NCBI GenBank assembly: GCA_944323395.1
Contig: CALUSI010000006.1
Location: 36,857-100,856 of the forward strand
Direction of reading: 5' to 3'
DNA: 64,000 nt
Source: Candidatus Gastranaerophilales bacterium
GTDB taxonomy: Bacteria; Cyanobacteriota; Vampirovibrionia; Gastranaerophilales; Gastranaerophilaceae
Below are positions 49,932 to 58,572 of this stretch, in pieces; the stretch's first letter is position 1, and each line of letters starts with the position of its first letter. A program made the translations under genes and the position numbers. The notes beneath the pieces are model-generated. The model was not told the DNA's origin. It ran no database searches and saw only the letters and a program-made list of their open reading frames with translations.

Positions 49932-51131
49932 ATGAAAAAAGCTATTTTATTATATATTTTAATATTTATTAGTATATTCGCTTTTATTTTATATTCACAA
50001 AGAGAAAAATATGATAATAACAAAAATGTTATTACCTTTTGGACTCTTCAGCTTGGGAGTTTTGATAATTATATTAATAATATAATTTCTGAATATGAAA
50101 AAGAAAATGAAACAGTGAAAATAAAGTGGGTAGATGTTCCATATTCAGAGGGGGAAAAACGTACACTTGCTGCTATTCTAAGTGATAATCCGCCTGATTT
50201 GATTAATTTAACTCCTGATTTTTCAGTTCTTTTAGCTCAAAAGAAAGCACTTTATACCATTAAGAAAGAAAAATTAAATCAATTTTTACCTTCTATACTT
50301 GAATCTTTAAAATATGATGAAGAATATTTTGGTATTCCATTTTATGCAACATCTGCGGTGACACTTTATAACAAAGAGCTTTCTCATAAAAAAATATCTA
50401 CTTATGACGAATTATTTTCAATATTACCTAAGAAAAATTCATATTTAACTATGTTTAGTTTTACTGAAAATGATACTCTTTTGAAACTTTTAAATAAATT
50501 TGGTATTAATTCACCTGAAAATATTAATAGTAGTAAGAGTATTTATTTGTTCTCTCAGTTTAAAAGAATGTATGATGAAAATATTATTCCAAAGGAATGC
50601 GTTACTCAAACGCATAGAGATGCACTTGAAAAATATATGTCTGGTCAATTGTCATATTTGGTTACAGGGGCTAATTTTATAAATATGATTAAAGAAAATG
50701 CACCTTCTGTATATGATTCTACGGTTGTTATTCCTCAGTTGGTCGGTGATACCAATTTATATGATTTTTCATTAATGAATTTTGTTATTCCTAAAAAGTC
50801 TAAAAATCATGATATTGCTTTAGATTTTGCGCTTTATTTTACTAATAGAGCTAATCAGTTGGAGCTTGCTAAAATTACCACAATTCTGCCTGTTAATAAA
50901 GATGCGCTTAATGATGTTTATTTTAAATTTTCTAAATCAACTAATATTCAAGATACTGCAAGAATTATAAGTGCAAAACAACTTTATAATATTCAAACTC
51001 CGATATTGAATACTCAAAAGAAAAAAGAATTGAATATTTTATCTGCAAATTATATTCAGGAAATTCTTATTAACAATAAAGATATAAAATATTCACTTGA
51101 TAAGTTTTCTGAAGACTGGCAAAAACTTTAA
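49932..51131 (+). CDS. Sugar-type ABC extracellular solute-binding protein
   Basis: A 399-residue SBP_bac_1 protein. The N-terminal hydrophobic stretch (about 4-21) has no lipobox Cys, so it is a signal anchor or a cleaved signal. The domain begins VITFWTLQLGSFDNYINNIISEYEKEN and contains the PPDLINLTPDF and YFGIPFYATSAVTLYNKEL strands typical of carbohydrate binding proteins. The nearest partner is a lone permease 11 kb to the left (38406). It may be the binding protein of that system or of another. The ligand is not known. Confidence 0.9.
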   Translation: MKKAILLYILIFISIFAFILYSQREKYDNNKNVITFWTLQLGSFDNYINNIISEYEKENETVKIKWVDVPYSEGEKRTLAAILSDNPPDLINLTPDFSVLLAQKKALYTIKKEKLNQFLPSILESLKYDEEYFGIPFYATSAVTLYNKELSHKKISTYDELFSILPKKNSYLTMFSFTENDTLLKLLNKFGINSPENINSSKSIYLFSQFKRMYDENIIPKECVTQTHRDALEKYMSGQLSYLVTGANFINMIKENAPSVYDSTVVIPQLVGDTNLYDFSLMNFVIPKKSKNHDIALDFALYFTNRANQLELAKITTILPVNKDALNDVYFKFSKSTNIQDTARIISAKQLYNIQTPILNTQKKKELNILSANYIQEILINNKDIKYSLDKFSEDWQKL

Positions 51132-51166
51132 TTGGAAATTACATTTTTTTGTTCTAAAATCTAATT

Positions 51167-52282
51167 ATGAAATCGCTTTTTAAACTTACAATACTGGATA
51201 AATTTATATTAAAACAAATAATAGAAGTATTTATTTTAGGTGTGGTTGTTTTTACTTCTATAATTTTTGCTTCTGATACATTTATTTCTCTAATTAAACA
51301 AATATCTACTTATGGTATGTCTATTAATATTGCATTTATGATAATTCTTTTAAATTTACCTGCTGTTATTGTTATGACAATCCCAATGAGCGTTCTTTTT
51401 TCAACTGTTATGACAGTTAATAAAATGTGTTTACAATCAGAAATTACAATTCTTAAGGCGTGTGGGATAAGTATTAAAAGAATTGCTAAACCAATATTTA
51501 TGTTCTCTTTTCTTATGGCGCTGCTCACATTTTTTATTAATGAGACTATTGTTCCAATAACGACTTCACAATCAAAAACATTGGCATTATATGCTCTTGT
51601 TCAAAGAAATATTCCAGAAGGAAAAAGGAATTTTTCAATAAAAGAATTAAAAGACGGAAATTATTTAAAACGTCTATTTTATGTTGAAAAGTGTGAAGAT
51701 AAACAATTCTCTAATGTTTCTATATTAGATTTGTCTGATGATGATAAAATTCAGATATTACAAGCTAAAACTGGTACTTCTGTTATAGAAGGCTGGCAAT
51801 TTGATAATGCTTCAGTTTATACTATTTCTAAGAGAGGTAAAACACTTAATACATCTTGGATAGAAAAAACAATTATAGACTTTGGCAGTGATATACAAAG
51901 ACAATTAGATAAAAAAAATGATGGCTCTGATTATAATTTTGTACAGTTATTACCTTATTTTAATGAAAAAAAGTCGGAAGTACCACCTGATGTTTTAGCT
52001 AAATATCAAGTTCGCTTTTGGGAAAAACTTGCACTCCCTGTAACAACTATAGTTTTTGTTGTTTTAGGTATTCCGCTTGCAATTACTCCTCCAAGGGTAA
52101 GGCATAATAGAGGTTTCCTTTTTACTATAGGTATAATCTTTGTATATTATATAATTCGTGCTTTTTCTATGTCTTTAGGCTATAACCATACGATTTTACC
52201 GTTTTTTGCAGCTAATTTCCCTAATATTATATTAGGTATAATTGGTTATATTTACTATAAAAAGAAATCTGAAAATATATAG
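51167..52282 (+). CDS. LptF/LptG-family permease (YjgP/YjgQ)
   Basis: A 371-residue inner-membrane protein. Three transmembrane helices in the first third (IIEVFILGVVVFTSIIFAS...), a large periplasmic beta domain (about 150-250) and three helices at the C-terminus match LptF/LptG, the permeases of the LPS export machine LptB2FG. Motifs include the TIPMSVLFSTVMTVNKMCLQSEITILKACGIS helix-loop near residue 65-100 and WEKLALPVTTIVFVVLGIPLAI. Only one of the pair is here, so whether it is F or G is unclear. Its presence shows a diderm envelope. Confidence 0.93.
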   Translation: MKSLFKLTILDKFILKQIIEVFILGVVVFTSIIFASDTFISLIKQISTYGMSINIAFMIILLNLPAVIVMTIPMSVLFSTVMTVNKMCLQSEITILKACGISIKRIAKPIFMFSFLMALLTFFINETIVPITTSQSKTLALYALVQRNIPEGKRNFSIKELKDGNYLKRLFYVEKCEDKQFSNVSILDLSDDDKIQILQAKTGTSVIEGWQFDNASVYTISKRGKTLNTSWIEKTIIDFGSDIQRQLDKKNDGSDYNFVQLLPYFNEKKSEVPPDVLAKYQVRFWEKLALPVTTIVFVVLGIPLAITPPRVRHNRGFLFTIGIIFVYYIIRAFSMSLGYNHTILPFFAANFPNIILGIIGYIYYKKKSENI

Positions 52283-52539
52283 TGTTAAGTTTTGTAAAGT
52301 TTATAAAAGGGTCTTTTTAGATAATATATAACTATATGTTCTGTATGAAATAAATAAGTAATATATATTATTTATATAACTTTTGAAGACTAAAAAACGC
52401 TGAAACATTTGTAAATATTGAATATGAAGCCCAAAAGCTCTGTTTCCGCTTTTTGTGCTTAAGTTTTAAGCAATTTGTTAAAATAGAAAGTTTTTATATA
52501 GGTGTGGGTTAGTTAAAACAAGTAAAAGGTAGGTTAGTT

Positions 52540-53058
52540 ATGGGTTATGCTTTATTTGCAAATCGTAAGATTTATTACACCAATTTAGTTTTCACGTTGC
52601 AATCAAAATTAGATAATATTATGCAACAAAAACAGAGTTTATTAAATTTTTCAGCTAATATTTCCGATGGTAAGGTAACCATTGAAGAAATAGCAAGTGA
52701 TCCGACAAATTTCAACAATTATTCAGAGTATTTACAAGGTGCTGATGCATATATCAATACGCCTGATGATGAAGGTGGTTGTGCTACTACCACAGGTGAA
52801 GTTGGAGCAATGGCTACAGAATATAATAGTGATGAAGAATATCTTGCTTCTATAGCAGAAATGTTAAATCAAGCAGTTAATGAAGAATATGCAAAACAAT
52901 ATAATAAGAAACTAGAAGTTGTTGAAAATCAACTTGATATGCAACAAAAGAAAATAGAGTCTCAATTATCTGTTGCTCAATCTCAACTTCAAGCAGTTGA
53001 AGAAGCTGAAGGTCAAGCAATTGAAAAAGCAACTCCAAAGTATAACGGAGTTGGTTAA
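52540..53058 (+). CDS. Coiled-coil protein with conserved TPKYNGVG C-terminus
   Basis: A 172-residue protein of unknown function. The N-terminus MGYALFANRKIYYTNLVF is followed by a coiled coil; the middle is acidic with two Cys-free turns and a GGCATTTGE patch; residues about 115-165 form a long heptad coiled coil (EVVENQLDMQQKKIESQLSVAQSQ and so on). It ends ATPKYNGVG. The gene cut by the right edge of the window ends TPKFNGVG, so it is a paralogue in at least its tail. A terminator follows at 53098. The exact role is unknown. Confidence 0.65.
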   Translation: MGYALFANRKIYYTNLVFTLQSKLDNIMQQKQSLLNFSANISDGKVTIEEIASDPTNFNNYSEYLQGADAYINTPDDEGGCATTTGEVGAMATEYNSDEEYLASIAEMLNQAVNEEYAKQYNKKLEVVENQLDMQQKKIESQLSVAQSQLQAVEEAEGQAIEKATPKYNGVG

Positions 53059-53097
53059 TAAGAGAATACTGCACAACGAAACTATAACTAACCATAA

Positions 53098-53128
53098 AAG
53101 CGACCAGTTAATCTGGTCGCTTCTTTTT
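53098..53128. terminator. Terminator between convergent coiled-coil and SPOR genes
   Basis: A 10-bp perfect stem AAGCGACCAG / CTGGTCGCTT with a 5-base loop, followed by TCTTTTT on the plus strand. The A-rich left side may allow minus-strand use. Confidence 0.88.
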
Positions 53129-53795
53129 AATTTTCAGATATTACTTTTGGTGCGTAGCCCTTCTCTTTTAATTTTATTATAAATGCATCTGCTTTTTCTT
53201 TATCTGCAAATGAGCCTAATTGAACTATATAAGTGTCTCTAATAGCTTTTATAAAAGGTTCAATTGAACTATCTTCATTTACAATTTTACTTTGAACAGC
53301 CATTGCTTCTTCTAAAGTGGAATATGAGCCCAAATATACCTTTGTAATTGTTGCTGGTCTTTCCGGTAAAGGTATAACTGGTGTTGCAGGTGAAATACTA
53401 CGAAAATCTGGTCTTTGCTCTTTAATATCTTCTATTGAGGGTATAGGAGGTTTAATTATCTGTTTTTCAGTTTCAATATTTTCTTTTTGTTTTTCTTCTT
53501 CATCCTGTGTTTCATTATCTCTTTTTGCAACCGTAGGCATTTCATCTTCCATTTGAATCCATTTTAATCTTTCATCAATAGATTTTATTTCTACATCCAT
53601 TTCTGATTCACTTAAAGTTAATGCATCGTTGTTTCCAATTTCAACATCGATATCAGGAGAATAAGACTTTAAAATATAAGATATTCCTATAAGAACAATA
53701 ATGAAAACAAAAGTAAAAAGATAAAAATATCCAAAGTTTTGTTTTCTCTTTTTTTTCTTTCTTTTTAGTGGATTATTATTTTCTGAATTCTGCAT
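53127..53795 (-). CDS. SPOR-domain membrane protein
   Basis: A 222-residue protein with a basic N-terminal tail (KRKKKKRK), one transmembrane helix (about 24-44), a long Glu/Pro-rich linker and a C-terminal SPOR domain (about 148-222). The SPOR sequence has YIVQLGSFADKEKADAFIIKLKEKGYAPKVI, preceded by a related VYLGSYSTLEEAMAVQSKI half. SPOR domains bind denuded peptidoglycan, often at the division septum. Its start overlaps the DUF366 stop by one base, so it is the last gene of a leftward operon. Confidence 0.9.
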   Translation of the reverse strand: MQNSENNNPLKRKKKKRKQNFGYFYLFTFVFIIVLIGISYILKSYSPDIDVEIGNNDALTLSESEMDVEIKSIDERLKWIQMEDEMPTVAKRDNETQDEEEKQKENIETEKQIIKPPIPSIEDIKEQRPDFRSISPATPVIPLPERPATITKVYLGSYSTLEEAMAVQSKIVNEDSSIEPFIKAIRDTYIVQLGSFADKEKADAFIIKLKEKGYAPKVISEN

Positions 53796-54358
53796 TATAT
53801 TACTCCTCGAACTTTTGAAGCTGCAAAATCTATATCTTCTGTCTCATTTTTATATTTTGTCAATAATTCAATTGCAAAATTCTTTATATCTGTTATTCCA
53901 ATATCTTTTTCTAAATCTGATGCATTTATAGGTGCACCTGTAGAATCTATATTGAGTCCAAAATGAATTAGTGTTGATGTTATTGATTTTGTTGCTATAG
54001 AAACAGACAACTTTTTATTATTTATGTATAAGTCATCACCATTTCTTGTTATATTAACATTTGGATAATTTTTTTCTATTAGCTCCTTGGTTATTGTAAC
54101 TAATAGTCTTTGTTTATAAACCATTTCTACAAGTGAACAATTAAAATTTTCTTCTATTATACTTAGCATTTTTTTGCTGTATATTGGTTCATTATTTATT
54201 ACATCTTCTATATCAACCATATGGTCAAGTTTTACTTCACATTCTCCTATAAATGCAACTATGGCATTCCCCATAATTTTAAAATTTTTATAAATCCAAT
54301 GAGGGGAAAGTTCTTTTCCTGTATATTTTATTTCTTTTTCTATAAATAGTGTTTCCAT
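53795..54358 (-). CDS. DUF366 family protein
   Basis: A 187-residue soluble protein that fits DUF366 by pattern: SPHWIYKNF near the N-terminus, NAIVAFIGECEVKLDHMVDIEDV, and LSVSIATKSITSTLIHFGLNIDSTGAP. The function is unknown. It directly follows queC (2 bases apart), and DUF366 has been seen near queuosine or 7-deazaguanine genes in other genomes to my recollection, so a link with that pathway is an inference. The start has no strong ribosome-binding site and may use coupling. Confidence 0.7.
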   Translation of the reverse strand: METLFIEKEIKYTGKELSPHWIYKNFKIMGNAIVAFIGECEVKLDHMVDIEDVINNEPIYSKKMLSIIEENFNCSLVEMVYKQRLLVTITKELIEKNYPNVNITRNGDDLYINNKKLSVSIATKSITSTLIHFGLNIDSTGAPINASDLEKDIGITDIKNFAIELLTKYKNETEDIDFAASKVRGVI

Positions 54359-54360
54359 AT

Positions 54361-55062
54361 TTAGCTTTCCTGTTCAAAAATTTTTTCTATAATATCTGTT
54401 CTTCCATTTTGTTCTAAAGCTCTTTTTAGTCTTTGACAAGATTCACAAAATCCGCAATGTTTGTCTTCTGATATATAGCAACTGTGAATTAATTCTAAAG
54501 GTACATTTTTTTGTATTGCAATGTTTACTATTTCTTCTTTATTCATATTTATAAGTGGAGCAATTAGTTCTATTTTAATATTGACAGAATTTTCAAGTGA
54601 TGTATTAATTGCATTAACGAATTCTATTGAGTTATCTTTAAAAGTTGCTCCTTCCTCTTTATTTGCACCAATAATAATCGTGTCATAATTATATGCTTCT
54701 GCAAAACAAGCTGCAATATTTACAAATAAACTATTACGGTTTGGAACCCATACTGATTTTGCTGTGTCTTGTGCTATTAATTTATTGTCTAAATTATCTT
54801 TTGATATATAAGGTATAGTATCTTTTGTTGTTAATGATGATGTTGAAATTACTGATAGCCAATCTAAATCTATTATTTTATGTTCTATATCATAATATTG
54901 TGAAATTCTTTCGGCTGCTCTTTTTTCTGCGAAATAGGATTTTTGTCCGTAGTTAAAGGTTAGGGCCAGAATCTTTGAACATTTTTCTTTTATAAGAGCT
55001 AAACTAACAACAGAATCAAGTCCTCCTGATAAAAGTACAATTGCCTTATTCATCTTGTTCAT
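54361..55062 (-). CDS. queC: 7-cyano-7-deazaguanine synthase QueC
   Basis: A 233-residue ATP-dependent enzyme that makes preQ0, the precursor of queuosine in tRNA. The PP-loop is SGGLDS (12-17), and the zinc site is C195 with C203, C206 and C209 (HCGFCESCQR). Other QueC motifs are the NYGQKSYFAEKRAAE stretch, WVPNRNSLFVNIAACFAEAYNYD, and GANKEEGATFKDNSIEF. It overlaps the HEAT-repeat gene by 17 bases and is followed at 2 bases by DUF366. queD, queE and queF are not in the window. Confidence 0.96.
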   Translation of the reverse strand: MNKMNKAIVLLSGGLDSVVSLALIKEKCSKILALTFNYGQKSYFAEKRAAERISQYYDIEHKIIDLDWLSVISTSSLTTKDTIPYISKDNLDNKLIAQDTAKSVWVPNRNSLFVNIAACFAEAYNYDTIIIGANKEEGATFKDNSIEFVNAINTSLENSVNIKIELIAPLINMNKEEIVNIAIQKNVPLELIHSCYISEDKHCGFCESCQRLKRALEQNGRTDIIEKIFEQES

Positions 55063-56020
55063 TTGCCTCTTCTATTTCTTCTTCTCGTAAATCATCTTGA
55101 AGTTTTAGTGCTTCGTTTTTTGCAATAGATGGAGATGCTTCATCATTTATAATTTCTGATAAAATTTCATCTCCAAGTATGTTATACAACGCTATAACTG
55201 CATTCTGCACTACTTCTTTATTTGAATCTGATAGCATTCCTTTTATTAGGTCAACTGCTCTTTCATCTTCAGAATTCATCAATACTTCTATTGCATTTAT
55301 TCTTACCTGTGGTGATTCATCTCTTAACGATTTTACAAGTGCATTGAATACTCTATCACCTTTAAAGCTTATTTTATTTAGTGCTTCTAAAGCCCTTTCC
55401 TTTAAAAAAGTAAATTTATCAAGAAAACCTTTTTTGCTTTCTAAAATAGATACCAGAGAATCTACAGCTTTTTCATCACCAATCATTCCCAATGCTGAAA
55501 CAGCAGATTCTTTTACATATACAGAAGATTCTGTTTCATCTTCCAATATGTTCATTAGTGGTAATACCGCGTATCTGTCTCCAATTTTCCCCAGTGCTTC
55601 AGCACAAGATAATTTTACTTTGTAATTCTCGTCCTTACTGTTTAAACAGTATAATAATGGATAGACAGCTTGTGAATCTTTTGTATTCGCTAAGGCTTTG
55701 GTTATGTTAACTCGTATTCTTGTTAGATTATCTGGGTCAGGGATTCTTTGTGATAATTTCCCTTTCATTATTAAAGAATCTATTAGGATACCACGACTTG
55801 ATTTATCTTTGAATTTATCAATTTTTTGCAATAAAAACATTAAAACTTCATAATTGTTTGAATGTTCAAAAAAATAATTATATATAAGTACTAAATATTC
55901 ACTCGGGTAGTCAGAAGAAAGTGCAATTATTCTTTCAATAACCTCTTTGGTATTAGTTGGGTCAATGATATTGCATTCTTGAGCTAATTTTTCGAAAGGT
56001 ATGTTTATATTTTCTTCCAT
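55046..56020 (-). CDS. HEAT-repeat protein (PBS lyase-like)
   Basis: A 324-residue helical protein. From about residue 90 to 290 there are HEAT/PBS-lyase-type repeats of around 32 residues, such as VYPLLYCLNSKDENYKVKLSCAEALGKIGDRYAVLPLMNILEDETESSVYVKESAVSALGMIGDEKAVDSLVSIL in shorter, overlapping form. The ends are acidic. It is a scaffold-type protein with no catalytic residues visible. It overlaps queC by 17 bases and shares its operon with DUF366 and SPOR genes, with no clear functional theme. Confidence 0.88.
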   Translation of the reverse strand: MEENINIPFEKLAQECNIIDPTNTKEVIERIIALSSDYPSEYLVLIYNYFFEHSNNYEVLMFLLQKIDKFKDKSSRGILIDSLIMKGKLSQRIPDPDNLTRIRVNITKALANTKDSQAVYPLLYCLNSKDENYKVKLSCAEALGKIGDRYAVLPLMNILEDETESSVYVKESAVSALGMIGDEKAVDSLVSILESKKGFLDKFTFLKERALEALNKISFKGDRVFNALVKSLRDESPQVRINAIEVLMNSEDERAVDLIKGMLSDSNKEVVQNAVIALYNILGDEILSEIINDEASPSIAKNEALKLQDDLREEEIEEANEQDE

Positions 56021-56078
56021 ATCTCACATGCATTAGTATACAATTATAGGATATATAAAAAAAGAAAGTATATCAAGT

Positions 56079-56669
56079 TTATAATACAATGTTTACCATA
56101 TTTAGCAACAAATTTAAATCTTTTTTTTCAATTGCCTCTTGTAGTATTGAGTTAATATTTTCTGAAATCTTTTTACTACTTAATGAATCAGGAAGTATAA
56201 TATCAGATGTTGTTCTTGTATTAATAAATCCCTTGTTTTTTTCCAAAAATTCAATATATAAAGCTAAGATTATCTTCCATTCTTCAGGTATTTTGGTTTC
56301 TTGTCCTGTATAATATAAAAAGTCTCTTTCATAACTGTCGAAGTAGTTTTCCATGAAATTAACTTGTATCATATAATCATAGTTATTTTTTTCTTCTTCA
56401 TTCAGATTTAAAAATACATTACCTTCAATTTCTTTTGGACAATCAGAATTCGCATTTTTTATGTAGTATGCCCATAAAAGGCATCCAAGATAAAATGCAA
56501 TGTTGTTTTTCATGTTTGTTATTATTTTGTTCGAGTATAATTTGAAACGAGCTCTTTTTTGATGAATTGTTCTAAAACTCATAAGCTGTGAGTATACATC
56601 ATTAATAAAATTATTGAAATCAATTACAAAGTTTCCTATCCCAGGGTCAAATTTTACTTGATTAGTCAT
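56079..56669 (-). CDS. Hypothetical helical protein after hisF
   Basis: A 196-residue soluble protein, mostly helical with several Tyr, Asn and Glu clusters (YSQLMSFRTIHQKRARFKLYSNKIITNMKNNIAFYLGCLLWAYYI). I recognise no family. Its start overlaps the stop of hisF by one base, so it is translated from the pheS-hisF mRNA. It ends before the HEAT-repeat gene on the same strand. Confidence 0.55.
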   Translation of the reverse strand: MTNQVKFDPGIGNFVIDFNNFINDVYSQLMSFRTIHQKRARFKLYSNKIITNMKNNIAFYLGCLLWAYYIKNANSDCPKEIEGNVFLNLNEEEKNNYDYMIQVNFMENYFDSYERDFLYYTGQETKIPEEWKIILALYIEFLEKNKGFINTRTTSDIILPDSLSSKKISENINSILQEAIEKKDLNLLLNMVNIVL

Positions 56670-57427
56670 TATATTCTTACCTCTATACCTTGTTTTTTTA
56701 GTTCTTGTTTTAAGTTTGGTACGCTTAATGTATCAAAATGAAATATTGAAGCTGCAAGTGCAGCATCTGCATATCCCTTTATAAATATATCTGTAAAATG
56801 TTTTGGATTGGGTCCTGCTCCTCCTGATGATATTACAGGTATACCTGAATTTTTAGATGCAAGTTTTGTCATCTCTATATCAAAGCCGTTTTGTGTACCG
56901 TCTGCATCCATTGATGTCAGTAATATTTCTCCTGCTCCTCTTTCCTGTACTTCTTTTACCCATTTTGAAAGTTTTATTCCTGTATTTAATTTACCTGCAT
57001 TAATAAATACGTAAAAATCTCCGTCAACTCTTTTTGCATCAATTGCTACTACTATACATTGTGAACCAAAATAATTTGATGATTTATTTATTAAGTCAGG
57101 AGTTTTTACTGCTGCAGAATTTATAGCAACTTTGTCTGCTCCGGCTAAGAGTAGTGTTTTCATGTCTTCTATAGAATTTATGCCACCGCCAACTGTAAAT
57201 GGTATAAAAACTTGCTGTGCAACCTTGTTTACCATTTCTACTGTTGTTTTCCTTTTTTCATTGGTTGCTGTTATATCTAAGAAAACAAGCTCATCTGCTC
57301 CTTCATCTGAATATTTTTTTGCGAGCATTACAGGGTCACCTGCATATCTTAAATTTTCAAAATTTACACCTTTTACTGTTTTGCCGTCTTTAATGTCAAG
57401 GCAAGGTATTATTCTTTTTGCTAACAT
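56669..57427 (-). CDS. hisF: Imidazole glycerol-phosphate synthase subunit HisF
   Basis: A 252-residue TIM-barrel cyclase in histidine synthesis. It begins [19 protein letters not shown] (catalytic Asp at residue 11), with [38 protein letters not shown] (second catalytic Asp, about 130), and VISSGGAG near the C-terminal phosphate site. It works with HisH, whose gene is not present here. It lies 2 bases downstream of pheS and leads into a hypothetical gene by a one-base overlap; the pairing with pheS is unusual and probably incidental. Confidence 0.97.
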   Translation of the reverse strand: MLAKRIIPCLDIKDGKTVKGVNFENLRYAGDPVMLAKKYSDEGADELVFLDITATNEKRKTTVEMVNKVAQQVFIPFTVGGGINSIEDMKTLLLAGADKVAINSAAVKTPDLINKSSNYFGSQCIVVAIDAKRVDGDFYVFINAGKLNTGIKLSKWVKEVQERGAGEILLTSMDADGTQNGFDIEMTKLASKNSGIPVISSGGAGPNPKHFTDIFIKGYADAALAASIFHFDTLSVPNLKQELKKQGIEVRI

Positions 57428-57429
57428 AT

Positions 57430-58464
57430 TTAGAACTGCTTTAAAAATCTTGTATCATTATTGAAAAATAATCTAATGTCGTTGATTGCATATTTTAGCA
57501 TAGTTAAACGTTCAACACCCATTCCAAACGCAAAACCTGAGTATATTTCTGGATCTATATCTACATTCTTTAGAACATTTGCGTGTACCATGCCTGCACC
57601 AAGAACTTCTAACCAACCTGTACCGCTGCAAGTTCTACAACCTTTGCCACCGCACATTATACATTGTACATCAACTTCTGCACTTGGTTCTGTAAATGGG
57701 AAATAACTGGCTCTGAATCTTGTAGGGCGCGCTGAGCCAAAGTATATTCTTACGAACTCATTTAATATTCCTTTTAAATCAGCAAATGTTATATCTTTAT
57801 CAACTAATAGACCTTCTATTTGATGAAATAGATTATTTTTTCTTGCACTTACTGATTCACATCTGTATACTCTTCCGGGAGAAATTACCCTGACCGGTGG
57901 TGATTGATTTAACATTTGTCTTATTTGTGCACCTGATGTCTGACTTCTTAATATCACATTTGGTGCAACTTTTGTATAAAAAGTATCTTGCATGTCTTTT
58001 GCAGGATGATCCGGCGGGAAATTTAACATATCAAAATTTATGTATTCTGTTTCTACTTCAGGACTGTATTCTGATGGCATAACAGAAAAGCCCAAACCTT
58101 GGAATATTTCAACTATTTCATTTATTGTTTGAGTAAGCGGATGAACTTTTCCTTGTGGTCTAAAGTCTGAAGGTAAAGTTATATCAATTCTTTCATTGTT
58201 GAGTTTTTGATTTAACTCAATTTTATAGAGTTCTTCGCCTTTTGAAGCAATTAAATCTTCTAATTGATTAGAAACTTTATTTGCAAGTGCACCAATAATT
58301 CTTTTGTCTTCATCAGATAAATCTTTTAAGTTTTTCTTTATAGAATTTAGTTCACCTTTCCTGCTTAAATAGTTGAGTTTTACGTTATCTAAATCCTGAA
58401 GAGATTTTGCATTATTAATTTCTTCTGTTGCATCTTTTAAAATCAGTTCTAATTTTTCTTTCAT
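57430..58464 (-). CDS. pheS: Phenylalanyl-tRNA synthetase alpha subunit
   Basis: A 344-residue class II synthetase subunit. The N-terminal coiled coil (about 1-90) binds tRNA. The catalytic core has the motifs [32 protein letters not shown] (motif 2 region, around 180-195), the [22 protein letters not shown] stretch, [27 protein letters not shown], and motif 3 [16 protein letters not shown]. The Cys group around 265-280 is seen in many bacterial PheS. pheT is not adjacent, which is less common. GAGG precedes the start. Confidence 0.97.
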   Translation of the reverse strand: MKEKLELILKDATEEINNAKSLQDLDNVKLNYLSRKGELNSIKKNLKDLSDEDKRIIGALANKVSNQLEDLIASKGEELYKIELNQKLNNERIDITLPSDFRPQGKVHPLTQTINEIVEIFQGLGFSVMPSEYSPEVETEYINFDMLNFPPDHPAKDMQDTFYTKVAPNVILRSQTSGAQIRQMLNQSPPVRVISPGRVYRCESVSARKNNLFHQIEGLLVDKDITFADLKGILNEFVRIYFGSARPTRFRASYFPFTEPSAEVDVQCIMCGGKGCRTCSGTGWLEVLGAGMVHANVLKNVDIDPEIYSGFAFGMGVERLTMLKYAINDIRLFFNNDTRFLKQF

Positions 58465-58572
58465 AATTGCCTCGTGTATCTATAATCTAAAGAAATTATA
58501 TGACAAAGAAATTAACATGTCATTATCGTATTATTGTTATGTTATACTCTCTATATGAGATAGGGAAGTTTT

